The notes: a model not told the origin generated them from the sequence alone. A stretch of DNA of 64,000 bases from Pseudomonas vlassakiae (GCF_014269035.2 NZ_JABWRP020000011.1:148409-212408); one strand, 5' to 3'. Counted from the stretch's first letter, positions 49,592-61,321 are shown. Translations and numbers: made by a program.

Positions 49592-49915
49592 TCAGACGTT
49601 GAAGCTTTCGCCGCAGCCACACTCACCGCGCACGTTGGGGTTGTTGAACTTGAAGCCTTCGTTCAACCCTTCCTTGACGAAGTCCAGCTCGGTGCCATCG
49701 AGGTAGACCAGGCTCTTGGGATCGATGATCACCTTGACGCCATGGTTCTCGAACACCTGATCTTCCGCGGCCAGCTCGTCGACGAACTCCAGCACGTAGG
49801 CCAGGCCCGAGCAGCCGGTGGTGCGCACGCCCAGGCGAATGCCCTCACCCTTGCCGCGCCCGTCGAGGGAGCGGCGAATGTGGTTGGCGGCGGCTTCTGT
49901 CATGCTGATAGCCAT
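49592..49915 (-). CDS. iscA: A-type iron-sulfur carrier IscA
   Basis: A 107-residue A-type carrier. The three conserved cysteines are C35 (TTGCSGLAY), C99 and C101 (GECGCGESF). It moves iron or clusters to [4Fe-4S] targets. I start at 49915 ([12 protein letters not shown]); the open frame runs back into the gap before iscU but does not resemble IscA there. Confidence 0.97.
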   Translation of the reverse strand: MAISMTEAAANHIRRSLDGRGKGEGIRLGVRTTGCSGLAYVLEFVDELAAEDQVFENHGVKVIIDPKSLVYLDGTELDFVKEGLNEGFKFNNPNVRGECGCGESFNV

Positions 49916-49950
49916 CGGAACTCCTTGACTCTTACCTTGCAACGGGCGGC

Positions 49951-50337
49951 TTAGATCAAGCCTTTCTTCTGCTTGTAGTCGCGAACAGCTGCCTTGATGG
50001 CATCTTCGGCGAGTACCGAGCAGTGGATCTTCACTGGCGGCAACGCCAGTTCTTCCGCCAGCTGGGTGTTCTTGATGGTTTCGGCTTCGTCCAGGGTCTT
50101 GCCCTTCATCCACTCGGTGGCGAGGGAGCTGGAAGCGATGGCCGAACCGCAGCCGTAAGTCTTGAACTTGGCGTCTTCGATGATGCCTTGCTCGTTGACC
50201 TTGATCTGCAGACGCATCACGTCACCGCACGCAGGGGCGCCGACCATGCCGGTACCGACATCCGGGTCCTCGGCGTTCATCTTGCCGACGTTGCGTGGGT
50301 TTTCGTAGTGGTCGATGACCTTTTCACTGTATGCCAT
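49951..50337 (-). CDS. iscU: Iron-sulfur cluster scaffold IscU
   Basis: A 128-residue scaffold. Ligands are C37 and D39 (APACGDVM), C63 (TYGCGSA) and C106 ([10 protein letters not shown]). The LPPVK chaperone-binding motif is at 99-103. Clusters are built here with sulfur from IscS. Residue numbering coincides with the E. coli protein. Confidence 0.99.
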   Translation of the reverse strand: MAYSEKVIDHYENPRNVGKMNAEDPDVGTGMVGAPACGDVMRLQIKVNEQGIIEDAKFKTYGCGSAIASSSLATEWMKGKTLDEAETIKNTQLAEELALPPVKIHCSVLAEDAIKAAVRDYKQKKGLI

Positions 50338-50383
50338 GGTGCAATTCCTTCCTCATCAGGGAGCCGCTCTTGCCGGCGACTGC

Positions 50384-51598
50384 TTAGTGGGCGGCCCACT
50401 CGATCTTGGAGATGTCAACGCCGTCTTTGTACATGTCCCACAGCGGCGACAGCTCACGCAGTTTGTTGACGGCCATGCAGACTTGCTGCGCGGCATAGTC
50501 GACTTCTTCTTCGGTGGTGAAGCGGCCGAAGGAGAAGCGGATCGAGCTGTGCGCCAGCTCGTCGTTGCGGCCCAGAGCGCGCAGTACATACGACGGCTCG
50601 AGCGAAGCGGAGGTACAGGCCGAACCGGACGATACGGCGATGTCCTTCAGCGACATCAGCAGCGACTCGCCTTCGACGTAGTTGAAGCTCAGGTTCAGGT
50701 TGTGCGGCACGCGGGCAGTCTTGCTGCCGTTGACGTACAGCTCTTCGAGGTCCGAGACCTGCTTGAAGAAGCGGTCGCTCAGGGCCTTGATGCGCACGTT
50801 CTCGGCGGCCATTTCCTGCTTGGCGATGGCGAAGGCCTCGCCCATGCCGACGATCTGGTGGGTCGGCAGGGTGCCCGAACGCATGCCGCGCTCATGGCCA
50901 CCGCCGTGGATGATGGCTTCCAGACGCACGCGCGGCTTGCGGCTGACGTACAGCGCGCCGATGCCTTTGGGGCCGTAGACCTTGTGCGCCGAGAACGACA
51001 TCAGGTCGACCTTCAGCTTCTGCAGGTCGATTTCGACCTTGCCGGCGGACTGGGCGGCGTCGACATGGAACAGCACGCCGCGTGAACGGGTCAGCTCACC
51101 GATGGCGGCGATATCGTTGATCGAGCCGACTTCGTTGTTCACATGCATCAGCGAGACCAGGATGGTGTCGTCGCGCAGGGCGGCTTCGACCATGGCCGGG
51201 GTGACGATGCCGTCTTCGCCCGGTTCCAGGTAGGTGACTTCGAAACCTTCGCGCTCGAGCTGGCGAGCGGTATCCAGGACCGCCTTGTGCTCGATCTTGG
51301 AGGTGATGATGTGCTTGCCCTTGGTCTGATAGAAGTGCGCCACACCTTTCAGGGCGAGGTTGTCGGACTCGGTGGCACCGCTGGTCCAGACGATTTCGCG
51401 CGGGTCGGCGTTGATCAGCTCGGCAACCTGGCGGCGGCCGTTCTCGACCGCTTCCTCGGCCTTCCAGCCGAACACGTGGGAACGCGAGGCCGGGTTACCG
51501 AAGTTGCCGTCGACCAGCAGGCAGTCGGCCATCTTCTGGGCGACACGTGGGTCGACCGGCGTGGTAGCGGAGTAATCGAGGTAGATCGGCAACTTCAT
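50384..51598 (-). CDS. iscS: Cysteine desulfurase IscS
   Basis: A 404-residue PLP enzyme. The PLP lysine is K206 ([12 protein letters not shown]), and the persulfide cysteine is C328 ([10 protein letters not shown]). The N-terminus [20 protein letters not shown] is typical. It supplies sulfur to IscU, tRNA thiolation and other acceptors. Its gene is second in the operon after iscR. Confidence 0.99.
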   Translation of the reverse strand: MKLPIYLDYSATTPVDPRVAQKMADCLLVDGNFGNPASRSHVFGWKAEEAVENGRRQVAELINADPREIVWTSGATESDNLALKGVAHFYQTKGKHIITSKIEHKAVLDTARQLEREGFEVTYLEPGEDGIVTPAMVEAALRDDTILVSLMHVNNEVGSINDIAAIGELTRSRGVLFHVDAAQSAGKVEIDLQKLKVDLMSFSAHKVYGPKGIGALYVSRKPRVRLEAIIHGGGHERGMRSGTLPTHQIVGMGEAFAIAKQEMAAENVRIKALSDRFFKQVSDLEELYVNGSKTARVPHNLNLSFNYVEGESLLMSLKDIAVSSGSACTSASLEPSYVLRALGRNDELAHSSIRFSFGRFTTEEEVDYAAQQVCMAVNKLRELSPLWDMYKDGVDISKIEWAAH

Positions 51599-51644
51599 GG
51601 GTATCTCCTATCAGGCGGTGGCGTCGCTCGTGACTGTTAAGCGG

Positions 51645-52136
51645 TCAGTCGACGGCGGACGTCTCAATCTTGTCCAGCAGGGCGGTACGGCCTGCGACAC
51701 GCCGCAGGTCCTGGCGCTGGGCGACTTCCTGCACCTCACGGCGCATGACAAGGTCAGCCAGGCTGATGCCACTGAGGAATTCGTGAATCTGCTGGCTGAG
51801 GTCGCACCACAGGTGGTGGGTCAGGCAGGTGTCACCGGCATGGCAATCCCCGAGGCCCTGGCAACGGGTGGCATCGACCGACTCGTTGACCGCGTCGATG
51901 ACCTGGGCCACCTGGATGGTTTCCATGCCGCGCGACAGCTGGTAGCCACCGCCCGGACCGCGCACACTGGAAACCAGGCTGCTGCGGCGCAGCTTGGCGA
52001 ACAGCTGTTCCAGATAAGAGAGGGAAATGCCCTGGCGCTCGGAAATGTCGGCCAAAGACACCGGCCCATGCTGCGCGTGCAATGCCAGGTCGAGCATGGC
52101 AGTGACGGCGTATCGGCCTTTGGTAGTCAGTCGCAT
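51645..52136 (-). CDS. iscR: Iron-sulfur cluster regulator IscR
   Basis: A 163-residue Rrf2-family repressor. A winged helix-turn-helix lies at residues 1-70 ([20 protein letters not shown]). Cluster ligands are C92, C98 and C104 with H107 ([19 protein letters not shown]). Holo-IscR represses its own operon through type-1 sites, two of which are visible just upstream, so the operon rises when clusters are scarce. Confidence 0.97.
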   Translation of the reverse strand: MRLTTKGRYAVTAMLDLALHAQHGPVSLADISERQGISLSYLEQLFAKLRRSSLVSSVRGPGGGYQLSRGMETIQVAQVIDAVNESVDATRCQGLGDCHAGDTCLTHHLWCDLSQQIHEFLSGISLADLVMRREVQEVAQRQDLRRVAGRTALLDKIETSAVD

Positions 52137-52173
52137 GGCTAATGGGTACCACGGGAGTTACGGGATGTGTGCG

Positions 52174-52202
52174 AGTATGCGATTCCCGAGCATTTAAGTC
52201 AA
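52174..52202 (-). promoter_or_regulatory. isc operon sigma-70 promoter
   Basis: On the minus strand TTGACT (52197-52202) and CATACT (52174-52179) are separated by exactly 17 bases, giving a strong -35/-10 pair about 40-65 bases before iscR. The -35 hexamer is buried in an IscR site, as expected for repression. Confidence 0.8.
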
Positions 52203-52206
52203 CTAT
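52182..52206 (-). promoter_or_regulatory. Type-1 IscR binding site overlapping the -35 element
   Basis: Read on the minus strand the 25 bases start ATAGTTGACT and end CTCGGGAAT. They match 21 of 25 positions of the E. coli type-1 IscR consensus as I remember it. The site covers the -35 hexamer and spacer of the isc promoter. Confidence 0.75.
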
Positions 52207-52231
52207 TAGACCTACTGCTTTAGTCGGGTTT
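52207..52231 (-). promoter_or_regulatory. Second type-1 IscR-like site, directly adjacent
   Basis: The next 25 bases on the minus strand, containing CCCGACTAAAGCAGTAGG, match about 18 of 25 type-1 positions, with the right-hand flank poorest. It abuts the first site without a gap, an arrangement that allows paired dimers upstream of the -35. Confidence 0.6.
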
Positions 52232-52315
52232 GCATCAGGGAGGCGGGCGCGAGTGTAGCAGCAATGGGGCGCGAGCACACGCCCCATATGTCAGAGTGAC
52301 TTCACCGCGACGCAA

Positions 52316-53104
52316 TCAATGCGACTGAGTGTCGCGCTGGGCCGCCTGGGTTTCGACCGCGAAGTCATCTTCCGGCAACTTCGGCAGCTCCTTGGCACAA
52401 TAGTCACTGCCCATCTTGGTCAGCGCGCCGCACATCCCCTCCAGCCGCTCGTCGACCGCCTGCAGATGATCAAGCATCTGACCGATGGCGCGGGCTACCG
52501 GGTCCGGCATGTCACCGCTGACACCGTAGGCATCGAAGCCGATCTTCTCGGCCATGGCCTTGCGCCTGGCCTCGAGCTCGGTGTCCTCGCTGTTCCTGAC
52601 GATGATCCGCCCCGGGATGCCAACCGCAGTGGCGCCGGCCGGAACCGCCTTGGTCACCACGGCATTGGAGCCGATCTTGGCCCCGGCACCGACGGTGAAC
52701 GGGCCAAGCACCTTGGCACCCGCCCCGACCACCACACCGTTTTCCAGGGTTGGGTGACGCTTGCCCTTGTTCCAGCTGGTGCCGCCCAGGGTCACCCCCT
52801 GATAAAGGGTGACATCGTCGCCGATCTCGGCGGTTTCACCGATGACGATACCCATGCCATGGTCGATGAAGAAGCGCCGACCGATGGTCGCGCCGGGATG
52901 GATCTCGATACCGGTCATCCAGCGACCGAAGTTCGACACCAGGCGCGCCAGCCACTTGAAGTCACGCTTCCACAAGGCATTGCCCAGGCGGTGCAGCCAG
53001 ATGGCGTGCATGCCCGGATAGCAGGTCAGCACCTCGAAGGCATTGCGTGCCGCCGGGTCACGATGGAATACGCTCTGGATATCTTCACGCAGACGTTCGA
53101 ACAT
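52316..53104 (-). CDS. cysE: Serine O-acetyltransferase
   Basis: A 262-residue SAT. A helical N-terminus ([20 protein letters not shown]) leads into the left-handed beta-helix of hexapeptide repeats ([60 protein letters not shown]). It makes O-acetylserine for cysteine synthesis. Placement next to iscR links sulfur supply to cluster building. The C-terminus is longer than the repeat domain needs, as usual for feedback-inhibited SATs. Confidence 0.96.
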   Translation of the reverse strand: MFERLREDIQSVFHRDPAARNAFEVLTCYPGMHAIWLHRLGNALWKRDFKWLARLVSNFGRWMTGIEIHPGATIGRRFFIDHGMGIVIGETAEIGDDVTLYQGVTLGGTSWNKGKRHPTLENGVVVGAGAKVLGPFTVGAGAKIGSNAVVTKAVPAGATAVGIPGRIIVRNSEDTELEARRKAMAEKIGFDAYGVSGDMPDPVARAIGQMLDHLQAVDERLEGMCGALTKMGSDYCAKELPKLPEDDFAVETQAAQRDTQSH

Positions 53105-53107
53105 CTG

Positions 53108-53878
53108 TCAGTCCTTCCGTTTATGCGGCTCACCCCGGGCGACCTTCTGGGTCTCGGTGAGGATGCCGCGCAAAATGCTCATTTCCGAACGATTTACCGA
53201 GCTGCGCCCGTACAGCCGGCGCAGGCGCGGCATCAGGTGCTTGGGCTTCTCGGGGTCGAGGAAGCCGATGTCCACCAGGGTTTTCTCCAGGTGTTCGTAG
53301 AACAGCTCCATTTCGTCCATGGTCGCCAGCTCGTTGCTGCGCAGCGAGTTGGCGTCGAACTTCTCGACCTTGGTAGGCGCGCCTTCGGCTGCCAGCCAGG
53401 CCATGCGCACCTCATAGGAGAGCACCTGGACTGCGGCGGCAAGGTTCAGCGAGCTGAAGTCGGGGTTCGAGGGAATGTGCACGTGGAAGTGACATCGCTG
53501 CAGTTCTTCGTTGGTCAGGCCGGCGTGCTCACGCCCGAACACCAGGGCGATCTCTTCACCACCGTTGGCGTGCTCCACGGCCTTGGCCCCGCATTCGCGC
53601 GGGTCGATCAACGGCCAGGGGATGCTGCGCTCACGAGCACTGGTGCCCATGACCAGATTGCACCCGACCAACGCGTCTTCAAGGCTGTCGACCACCTGGG
53701 CATTGGCCAGGATATCGTCGGCGCCCGAAGCCCGCGCGGTGGCGTCGCCGGACGGGAACTCTTTTGGCTGCACCAGCACCAGACGCGACAAGCCCATGTT
53801 TTTCATGGCACGCGCAGCGCCGCCGATGTTGCCGGGGTGGCTGGTATTGACCAGAACAACACGAATATTTTGCAGCAA
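53108..53878 (-). CDS. trmJ: tRNA (cytidine/uridine-32 2'-O) methyltransferase TrmJ
   Basis: A 256-residue SPOUT methyltransferase. It begins MLQNIRVVLVNTSHPGNIGG and has the knot motifs ALVFGREHAGLTNEELQRC and SSLNLAAAVQVLSYEVRMAW. TrmJ methylates position 32 in several tRNAs. Its gene lies 3 bases upstream of cysE, and it is divergent from suhB. Confidence 0.96.
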   Translation of the reverse strand: MLQNIRVVLVNTSHPGNIGGAARAMKNMGLSRLVLVQPKEFPSGDATARASGADDILANAQVVDSLEDALVGCNLVMGTSARERSIPWPLIDPRECGAKAVEHANGGEEIALVFGREHAGLTNEELQRCHFHVHIPSNPDFSSLNLAAAVQVLSYEVRMAWLAAEGAPTKVEKFDANSLRSNELATMDEMELFYEHLEKTLVDIGFLDPEKPKHLMPRLRRLYGRSSVNRSEMSILRGILTETQKVARGEPHKRKD

Positions 53879-53978
53879 GGTGTTGTGCTCTCAGATGCAG
53901 GTTTGGGGGAAAACGATCTTACAGAACCGACCAGCGTAACGCCACGAAAGCAAATGTGACACTTCTGCCGCCAAACTT

Positions 53979-53990
53979 TTCTGTTAGAAT
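53979..53990 (+). promoter_or_regulatory. Possible extended -10 of the suhB promoter
   Basis: TTCTGTTAGAAT contains TGTTAGAAT, an extended -10 form, 39 bases before the suhB start. No convincing -35 hexamer is seen at the right distance, which fits an extended -10 promoter. Confidence 0.4.
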
Positions 53991-54029
53991 GTCCGGCTTT
54001 CTTCTTTAACATCTCCAGGTGACCCGCCC

Positions 54030-54848
54030 ATGCAGCCTATGCTGAATATCGCCCTGCGCGCCGCTCGCAGCGCCAGTGAACTGATTTTCCGCTCCATCGA
54101 ACGCCTGGATAGCATCAAGGTCGACGAGAAAGAGGCCAAGGACTACGTCTCCGAAGTGGATCGTGCCGCCGAGCAGAGCATCGTCAACGCCCTGCGCAAG
54201 GCCTACCCGAACCACTCCATCCAAGGTGAAGAAACCGGCCTGCACGCCGGCACCGGCGAAGAAGGCAAGGACTATCTGTGGATCATCGATCCGCTGGACG
54301 GCACCACCAATTTCCTGCGCGGCATCCCGCACTTCGCTGTCAGCATCGCCTGCAAATACCGTGGCCGCCTCGAGCATGCCGTGATCGTCGACCCGGTTCG
54401 CCAGGAAGAATTCACCGCCAGCCGCGGCCGTGGCGCCCAGCTCAATGGCCGTCGCCTGCGCGTCAGCTCGCGCACCAGCCTGGACGGCGCCCTGCTGGGC
54501 ACCGGCTTCCCGTTCCGTGACAACCAGATGGCCGACCTGGACAACTACCTGGGCATGTTCCGCGCCCTGACTGGCCAGACCGCCGGCATCCGCCGCGCCG
54601 GCTCCGCCAGCCTGGACCTCGCCTACGTGGCCGCCGGCCGTTTCGACGCCTTCTGGGAGTCGGGCCTGTCGGAGTGGGACATGGCGGCAGGCGTGCTGCT
54701 GATCCAGGAAGCCGGTGGCCTGGTGAGCGACTTCAACGGTGGCCATGACTTCCTCGACAAGGGCCACATCGTTGCAGGCAACATCAAGTGCTTCAAGGCC
54801 GTACTGACCGCTATCCAGCCACACCTGCCAGAAAGCATGAAGCGCTAA
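54030..54848 (+). CDS. suhB: Inositol-1-monophosphatase family protein SuhB
   Basis: A 272-residue metal-dependent phosphatase. Metal ligands are seen in GEETG (about residues 67-71), DPLDGTTNFLRGIPHF (about 88-103) and the C-terminal WDMAAGVLLIQEAGG. SuhB also acts in rRNA antitermination and, in Pseudomonas, in virulence and motility control. It is a single plus-strand gene between minus-strand operons, with its own terminator. Confidence 0.96.
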   Translation: MQPMLNIALRAARSASELIFRSIERLDSIKVDEKEAKDYVSEVDRAAEQSIVNALRKAYPNHSIQGEETGLHAGTGEEGKDYLWIIDPLDGTTNFLRGIPHFAVSIACKYRGRLEHAVIVDPVRQEEFTASRGRGAQLNGRRLRVSSRTSLDGALLGTGFPFRDNQMADLDNYLGMFRALTGQTAGIRRAGSASLDLAYVAAGRFDAFWESGLSEWDMAAGVLLIQEAGGLVSDFNGGHDFLDKGHIVAGNIKCFKAVLTAIQPHLPESMKR

Positions 54849-54865
54849 GCGCGGATCGCAGGCAC

Positions 54866-54895
54866 AAAAAAAGCACCTATTGAGGTGCTTTTTTT
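54866..54895 (+). terminator. Terminator of suhB
   Basis: AAAGCACCT and AGGTGCTTT form a 9-bp stem with a 4-nt loop, flanked by an A-run and a T-run, so it can work on both strands. Confidence 0.92.
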
Positions 54896-54926
54896 ATGCC
54901 TGATTTCCAGAGCTTGCACACACCTT

Positions 54927-55039
54927 GTGGGAGCGGCCTTGCGTCGCGAAAGGGTCGCAAAGCGGCCCCGGGATCTCTGCCATATCATAAATTGCCGGGA
55001 CTGCTTCGCAGTCCATTCGCGACGCAAGGCCGCTCCCAC
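54927..55039. repeat. REP pair with 24-bp arms after suhB
   Basis: GTGGGAGCGGCCTTGCGTCG then CGAA (54927-54950) is perfectly complementary to 55016-55039. Small hairpins lie between (GGGACTGC-TTC-GCAGTCC). It shares the GTGGGAGCGGCCTTG core with 22515-22602 and lies between convergent suhB and the glycine-zipper gene. Confidence 0.8.
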
Positions 55040-55061
55040 AAAAAGCAATGCAAGACCGAAA

Positions 55062-55604
55062 TCATTGCCCGGCTTCGCTGAGGATCAGCTTGCCATTTTT
55101 GTCCAGCGGAATGGTCGAACCCGGTTCGCGGTCCATTTTCACCTGGCCGACCTGGTCGCCGATGGTGTACTTGACGTTGTAGCCCACCACCTTCTCGCTG
55201 ATGTCGTTGACGGTATTGCAGCGGGTTTGCGTGGTCGTGTAGGTATCACGCTCCTGCATGCCTTCCTGCACCTTGTTACCGGCATAACCACCACCGACCG
55301 CACCGGCCACGGTGGCGATCTTCTTGCCGGTGCCGCCACCGATCTGGTTACCCAGCAAGCCACCCGCAATGGCACCGACCACGGTACCGGCGATCTGGTG
55401 CTGGTCCTTGACCGGCGCCTGACGCGTAACGGTGACGTCCTTGCAGACCTCACGCGGGGTTTTGACCTGTTGCTTGATCGGTTGCACGTCGGTGACCTGC
55501 GCGTACTCAGGCCCTTTGTTCACCAAGCTGTAGGTTGCGACAGCACCTCCGGCAGTCACACCGACAGCACCCAGTACAGCACCTACCAGCATTGATTTGT
55601 TCAC
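55062..55604 (-). CDS. Glycine-zipper 2TM-domain envelope protein
   Basis: A 180-residue protein. The N-terminus (MNKSMLVGAVLGAVGVTAGGAVATYSLVNKG) is a signal anchor or uncleaved leader. The central glycine zipper reads IAGTVVGAIAGGLLGNQIGG and AGAVGGGYAGNKVQEGMQER, the 2TM/SlyB-like pattern. A C-terminal beta region with CNTVNDISEKVVGYNVKY follows. Such proteins sit in the envelope and respond to stress; the exact role is unknown. The start is a GTG at 55604 with AGGAGG five bases upstream; the ATG at 55592 is the alternative. Confidence 0.87.
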   Translation of the reverse strand: MNKSMLVGAVLGAVGVTAGGAVATYSLVNKGPEYAQVTDVQPIKQQVKTPREVCKDVTVTRQAPVKDQHQIAGTVVGAIAGGLLGNQIGGGTGKKIATVAGAVGGGYAGNKVQEGMQERDTYTTTQTRCNTVNDISEKVVGYNVKYTIGDQVGQVKMDREPGSTIPLDKNGKLILSEAGQ

Positions 55605-55661
55605 ATGAACCTCCTGATCCTGCCTGCGGGAGCCTTCCCGCCTTCTCCCAGCCTTGGAGCG

Positions 55662-55697
55662 AAAAAAAAGGCGTGAGTTCAACACTCACGCCTTTTT
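55662..55697. terminator. Strong bidirectional terminator after secF
   Basis: A perfect 14-bp stem (AAAAAGGCGTGAGT with ACTCACGCCTTTTT) with a 4-nt loop ends the yajC-secD-secF transcript on the minus strand. Confidence 0.93.
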
Positions 55698-55724
55698 GGT
55701 CGCCGAACGGCGTAGGACTAATCC

Positions 55725-56633
55725 TTAAGGACGCTCATCCACACCTTCGTTTTTCGCAGGCGGAATCAGGTCTTCGCTGTTCAGGTTCAGCCAGATCAGT
55801 ACCACGTTGGCGATGTAGATCGACGAGTAGGTACCGGCCATGACACCGATGAACAGCGCCAGCGAGAAGCCGAACAGATTGTCGCCGCCGAAGAACAGCA
55901 GCGCAGCGATCGCCAGCAAGGTCGACACCGAGGTGGCGATGGTGCGCAGCAGGGTCTGGGTGGTCGAGACGTTGATGTTCTCGATCAGCGAGGCCTTGCG
56001 CATCACACGGAAGTTCTCACGTACGCGGTCGAAGACGACGATGGTGTCGTTCAGCGAGTAGCCGATGATCGCCAGTACCGCCGCCAGCACCGTAAGGTCG
56101 AAGGTGATCTGGAAGAACGACAGGATACCCAAGGTCACCACCACGTCGTGGATCAGCGAGACGATCGCGCCCACGGCGAACTTCCACTGGAAGCGGAAGG
56201 CCAGGTAGATGAGGATGCCACCCAATGCCAGGAGCATGCCGAGGCCGCCCTGGTCGCGCAGCTCTTCACCCACCTGCGGGCCGACGAACTCGACGCGCTT
56301 GATGGTGGCTGGGTTGTCGCCACCGACCTTCTGCAGCGCGGCAGCAACCTTGTTGCCCAGCTGCGGGTCATCGCCCGGCATGCGCACCAGCAGGTCGGTG
56401 GTGGCGCCAAAGCTCTGCACCACGGCCTCGTGGAAGCCGGAGTCGACCAGCTCGGCACGTACCGCCTTGAGGTCGGCCGGGCGCTCGTAGGTCAGCTCGA
56501 TCAGCGTACCGCCGGTGAAGTCCAGGCCGAAGTTCAGGCCCTTCTGCCACCAGCTGAACAGCGCCAGCACGGTGAGGAGCACGGTGACGGCGAACGCGAC
56601 ATTGCGCACGCCCATGAAGTTGATGGTTTTCAT
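55725..56633 (-). CDS. secF: Protein translocase subunit SecF
   Basis: A 302-residue membrane protein. It begins MKTINFMGVRNVAFAVTVLL, then GLDFTGGTLIELTYERPADL, a small periplasmic domain, and the five-helix RND-type bundle with VVVTLGILSFFQITFDLTVL, AIIGYSLNDTIVVFDRVREN and SLALFIGVMAGTYSSIYIAN. SecDF pulls proteins across the inner membrane using the proton gradient. I use the ATG at 56633. Confidence 0.97.
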   Translation of the reverse strand: MKTINFMGVRNVAFAVTVLLTVLALFSWWQKGLNFGLDFTGGTLIELTYERPADLKAVRAELVDSGFHEAVVQSFGATTDLLVRMPGDDPQLGNKVAAALQKVGGDNPATIKRVEFVGPQVGEELRDQGGLGMLLALGGILIYLAFRFQWKFAVGAIVSLIHDVVVTLGILSFFQITFDLTVLAAVLAIIGYSLNDTIVVFDRVRENFRVMRKASLIENINVSTTQTLLRTIATSVSTLLAIAALLFFGGDNLFGFSLALFIGVMAGTYSSIYIANVVLIWLNLNSEDLIPPAKNEGVDERP

Positions 56634-56643
56634 CGCAGCTCCC

Positions 56644-58506
56644 TCAAACCCACAGCTTCTTGATGTCACGCCCGCCGCAGGTCAGGTTGACCATTGCACG
56701 GGTCACCATGACGGCGGTGAACATCGAGGTGAAAATCCCGAGGGACATGGTGACCGCGAAGCCCTTGACCGGGCCGGTACCCATGGCGAACAGGATGCCG
56801 CCGACCAGCAGGCTGGTCAGGTTGGCGTCGATGATCGCGGTATAGGCGCGGTTGAAACCTTCGTGAATGGCGCGCTGCACCGACATACCGGCATTCAGCT
56901 CCTCACGGATACGCGAGAAGATCAGCACGTTGGCGTCCACCGCCATACCCATGGTCAACACGATACCGGCGATGCCTGGCAGGGTCAGGGTCGCGCCCAA
57001 CAGCGACATCAGCGCCAGCAGCAGGACCATGTTGCCCGCCAGGGCAACAGTGGCGATCACGCCGAAGCCGCGGTAGATGGCGATGATGAACAGCGAGACG
57101 AACAGCATGCCCCACAGCGACGCATCGATACCCTTGGTGATGTTGTCGGCACCCAGGCTTGGACCAATGGTACGTTCTTCGGCGAAGTACATCGGCGCAG
57201 CCAGACCACCGGCACGCAGCAGCAGGGCCAGTTCCGACGACTCACCCTGGCCGTTCAGGCCGGTGATACGGAACTGGCTACCCAGTGGCGACTGGATGGT
57301 CGCCAGGCTGATGATCTTTTTCTCTTCCTGGAAGCTCTGTACGGCAACGTCCTTCTCGACGCCATCGACAGTCTGCTTGACGTAGCGAGTGACCGGCTTC
57401 TGCTCGATGAAGATCACCGCCATGCTGCGGCCAACGTTGCTGCGGGTGGCGCGGCTCATCAGCTCGCCACCGTGGCCATCCAGGCGAATGTTCACCTGCG
57501 GCCGACCATGCTCGTCGAAGCTGGCCTGGGCATCGGTAACCTGGTCACCGGTGATGATCAGGCCGCGCTCGACAGCAGCGGAACGGTTGCCTTCACGGAA
57601 CTCGAAGACCTCGGTAGTGGCCTTGGAAGCGCCCGGCTCGGCACCGAAGCGGAACTCCAGGTTGGCGGTTTTACCGAGGATACGCTTGGCTTCGGCGGTG
57701 TCCTGCACGCCCGGCAGCTCGACCACGATGCGGTTGGCGCCTTGGCGCTGCACCAGCGGCTCGGCCACGCCCAGCTCGTTCACACGGTTGCGCACGGTGG
57801 TCAGGTTCTGCTTGATCGAGTACTCGCGGATCTCGGCGACTTTCGCCTGGGTCAGCGCCAGACGCAGCACGGCGAGCTCGTTGCGCTCGGTGGTGGTCAG
57901 GTCGAAGTCATTGAAATTCTTGCGGATCAGGGCGCGTGCCTGCTCGCGGGTAGCATCGTCAGCGAAGCCCAGCATTACGCCGCCATCCTGCTGCGGCAGA
58001 CTGCGGTAGCGGATGCGCTCTTTGCGCAGCAAGGTCTTGACCTCGCCTTCGTAGACTTTCATGCGGGCGCTCATCGCCTTGTCCATGTCCACTTCGAGCA
58101 GGAAGTGCACACCACCGGACAGGTCCAGGCCCAGCTTCATCGGGCTTGCACCCAGGTTGCGCAGCCATTGCGGGGTCGTCTGGGCCAGGTTCAGGGCCAC
58201 GACATAATCATCGCCCAGTGCCTTGCGCACGACATCCTTGGCTGGCAGTTGATCTTCCTGGTTGGTCAGGCGAATCAGCCCACTGCCCTTCTCACCCAGG
58301 CTCGCGCCCTTGACGGTGATACCGGCATCGACCAGCGCCTTGCTGACGCGATCGAGGTCGGCCTGGTTGACCCGCAGCGCCGAGCTGGCACCGCTGATCT
58401 GCACCGCCGGATCATCCGGGTAGAGGTTGGGAGCGGAATAAATGAAACCGATCGCCAGTACCACCAGGATCAGTGCGTATTTCCACAGAGGGTATTTGTT
58501 CAGCAT
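56644..58506 (-). CDS. secD: Protein translocase subunit SecD
   Basis: A 620-residue protein. The first helix is YPLWKYALILVVLAIGFIYS. The large periplasmic region includes GLDLSGGVHFLLEVDMDKAM and VVELPGVQDTAEAKRILGKT. The C-terminal helices include GIVLTMGMAVDANVLIFSRI, where the aspartate takes part in proton flow, and FAMGTGPVKGFAVTMSLGIF. Start at ATG 58506 (MLNKYPL); the GTG one codon earlier is less likely. Confidence 0.97.
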   Translation of the reverse strand: MLNKYPLWKYALILVVLAIGFIYSAPNLYPDDPAVQISGASSALRVNQADLDRVSKALVDAGITVKGASLGEKGSGLIRLTNQEDQLPAKDVVRKALGDDYVVALNLAQTTPQWLRNLGASPMKLGLDLSGGVHFLLEVDMDKAMSARMKVYEGEVKTLLRKERIRYRSLPQQDGGVMLGFADDATREQARALIRKNFNDFDLTTTERNELAVLRLALTQAKVAEIREYSIKQNLTTVRNRVNELGVAEPLVQRQGANRIVVELPGVQDTAEAKRILGKTANLEFRFGAEPGASKATTEVFEFREGNRSAAVERGLIITGDQVTDAQASFDEHGRPQVNIRLDGHGGELMSRATRSNVGRSMAVIFIEQKPVTRYVKQTVDGVEKDVAVQSFQEEKKIISLATIQSPLGSQFRITGLNGQGESSELALLLRAGGLAAPMYFAEERTIGPSLGADNITKGIDASLWGMLFVSLFIIAIYRGFGVIATVALAGNMVLLLALMSLLGATLTLPGIAGIVLTMGMAVDANVLIFSRIREELNAGMSVQRAIHEGFNRAYTAIIDANLTSLLVGGILFAMGTGPVKGFAVTMSLGIFTSMFTAVMVTRAMVNLTCGGRDIKKLWV

Positions 58507-58570
58507 CACGCCGCCCGTTCAAGACGCGGGGCGCTTTGCGCGCCCCGACTGGAAAAATGAAACCGGTAAC

Positions 58571-58906
58571 TCAGATAGCCTTGAGCGTACCCTTTGGCAG
58601 GGTGGCCGCGATGGCACCCTTCTGGAACTTCAGTTCGACGGTGTCGGAAACTTCCAGGACCACGAAGTCATCGGAAACTTTGACGATCTTGCCGGCGATG
58701 CCGCCGTTGGTGACAACTTCATCACCTTTCTGCAAGTTGCTCAGCAGGTTCTTCTGCTCTTTGGCGCGCTTGGCCTGCGGGCGCCAGATCATCAGGTAGA
58801 AGATGACCAGGAAACCGACCAGGAAAATCCATTCGAAACCGGTGCCGGCTGGGCCAGCGGCGGGTGCTGCAGCGTCCGCGTAAGCGGCGGGGATCAAGAA
58901 GCTCAT
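58571..58906 (-). CDS. yajC: Preprotein translocase accessory protein YajC
   Basis: A 111-residue protein with one membrane helix near residues 25-44 (WIFLVGFLVIFYLMIWRP), preceded by an Ala/Gly-rich N-terminus. The cytoplasmic part has QAKRAKEQKNLLSNLQKGDE and VVTNGGIAGKIVKVSDDFVV. It associates with SecDF and is encoded in the usual tgt-yajC-secD-secF order. Confidence 0.96.
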   Translation of the reverse strand: MSFLIPAAYADAAAPAAGPAGTGFEWIFLVGFLVIFYLMIWRPQAKRAKEQKNLLSNLQKGDEVVTNGGIAGKIVKVSDDFVVLEVSDTVELKFQKGAIAATLPKGTLKAI

Positions 58907-58948
58907 TGGGCACTCCTAATGTAATGTTCTAATAATGGATGCGAACAG

Positions 58949-61128
<2,180 letters not shown>

Positions 61129-61196
61129 GATGATGTTCGGGTTCGACAGGGCCGGGAAGTTTAGCCCAATGTGTGAAAATTGACCATGAAAGCCGA

Positions 61197-61225
61197 TTGA
61201 CCGACCACGAGCACCTCTCTATACT
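61197..61225 (+). promoter_or_regulatory. tRNA-Leu promoter
   Basis: TTGACC (61197-61202) and TATACT (61220-61225) are separated by 17 bases. GCGCGCC right after the -10 resembles the GC-rich discriminator of stable RNA promoters. The tRNA begins 11 bases past the -10. Confidence 0.85.
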
Positions 61226-61236
61226 GCGCGCCACAA

Positions 61237-61321
61237 GCCCTGATGGCGGAATTGGTAGACGCGGCGGATTCAAAATCCGTTTTCGAAAGGAGTGGGAGTT
61301 CGAGTCTCCCTCGGGGCACCA
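61237..61321 (+). tRNA. tRNA-Leu(CAA)
   Basis: An 85-base class II tRNA with encoded CCA. The acceptor GCCCTGA pairs with TCGGGGC (one G-U). The D region has GGCGGAATTGGTAGAC. The anticodon loop TTCAAAA gives CAA (61271-61273), reading UUG. A long variable arm (CGTTTTCGAAAGGAGTGG) and T-loop GTTCGAGTC follow. It lies 28-109 bases from queA, on the opposite strand. Confidence 0.95.
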
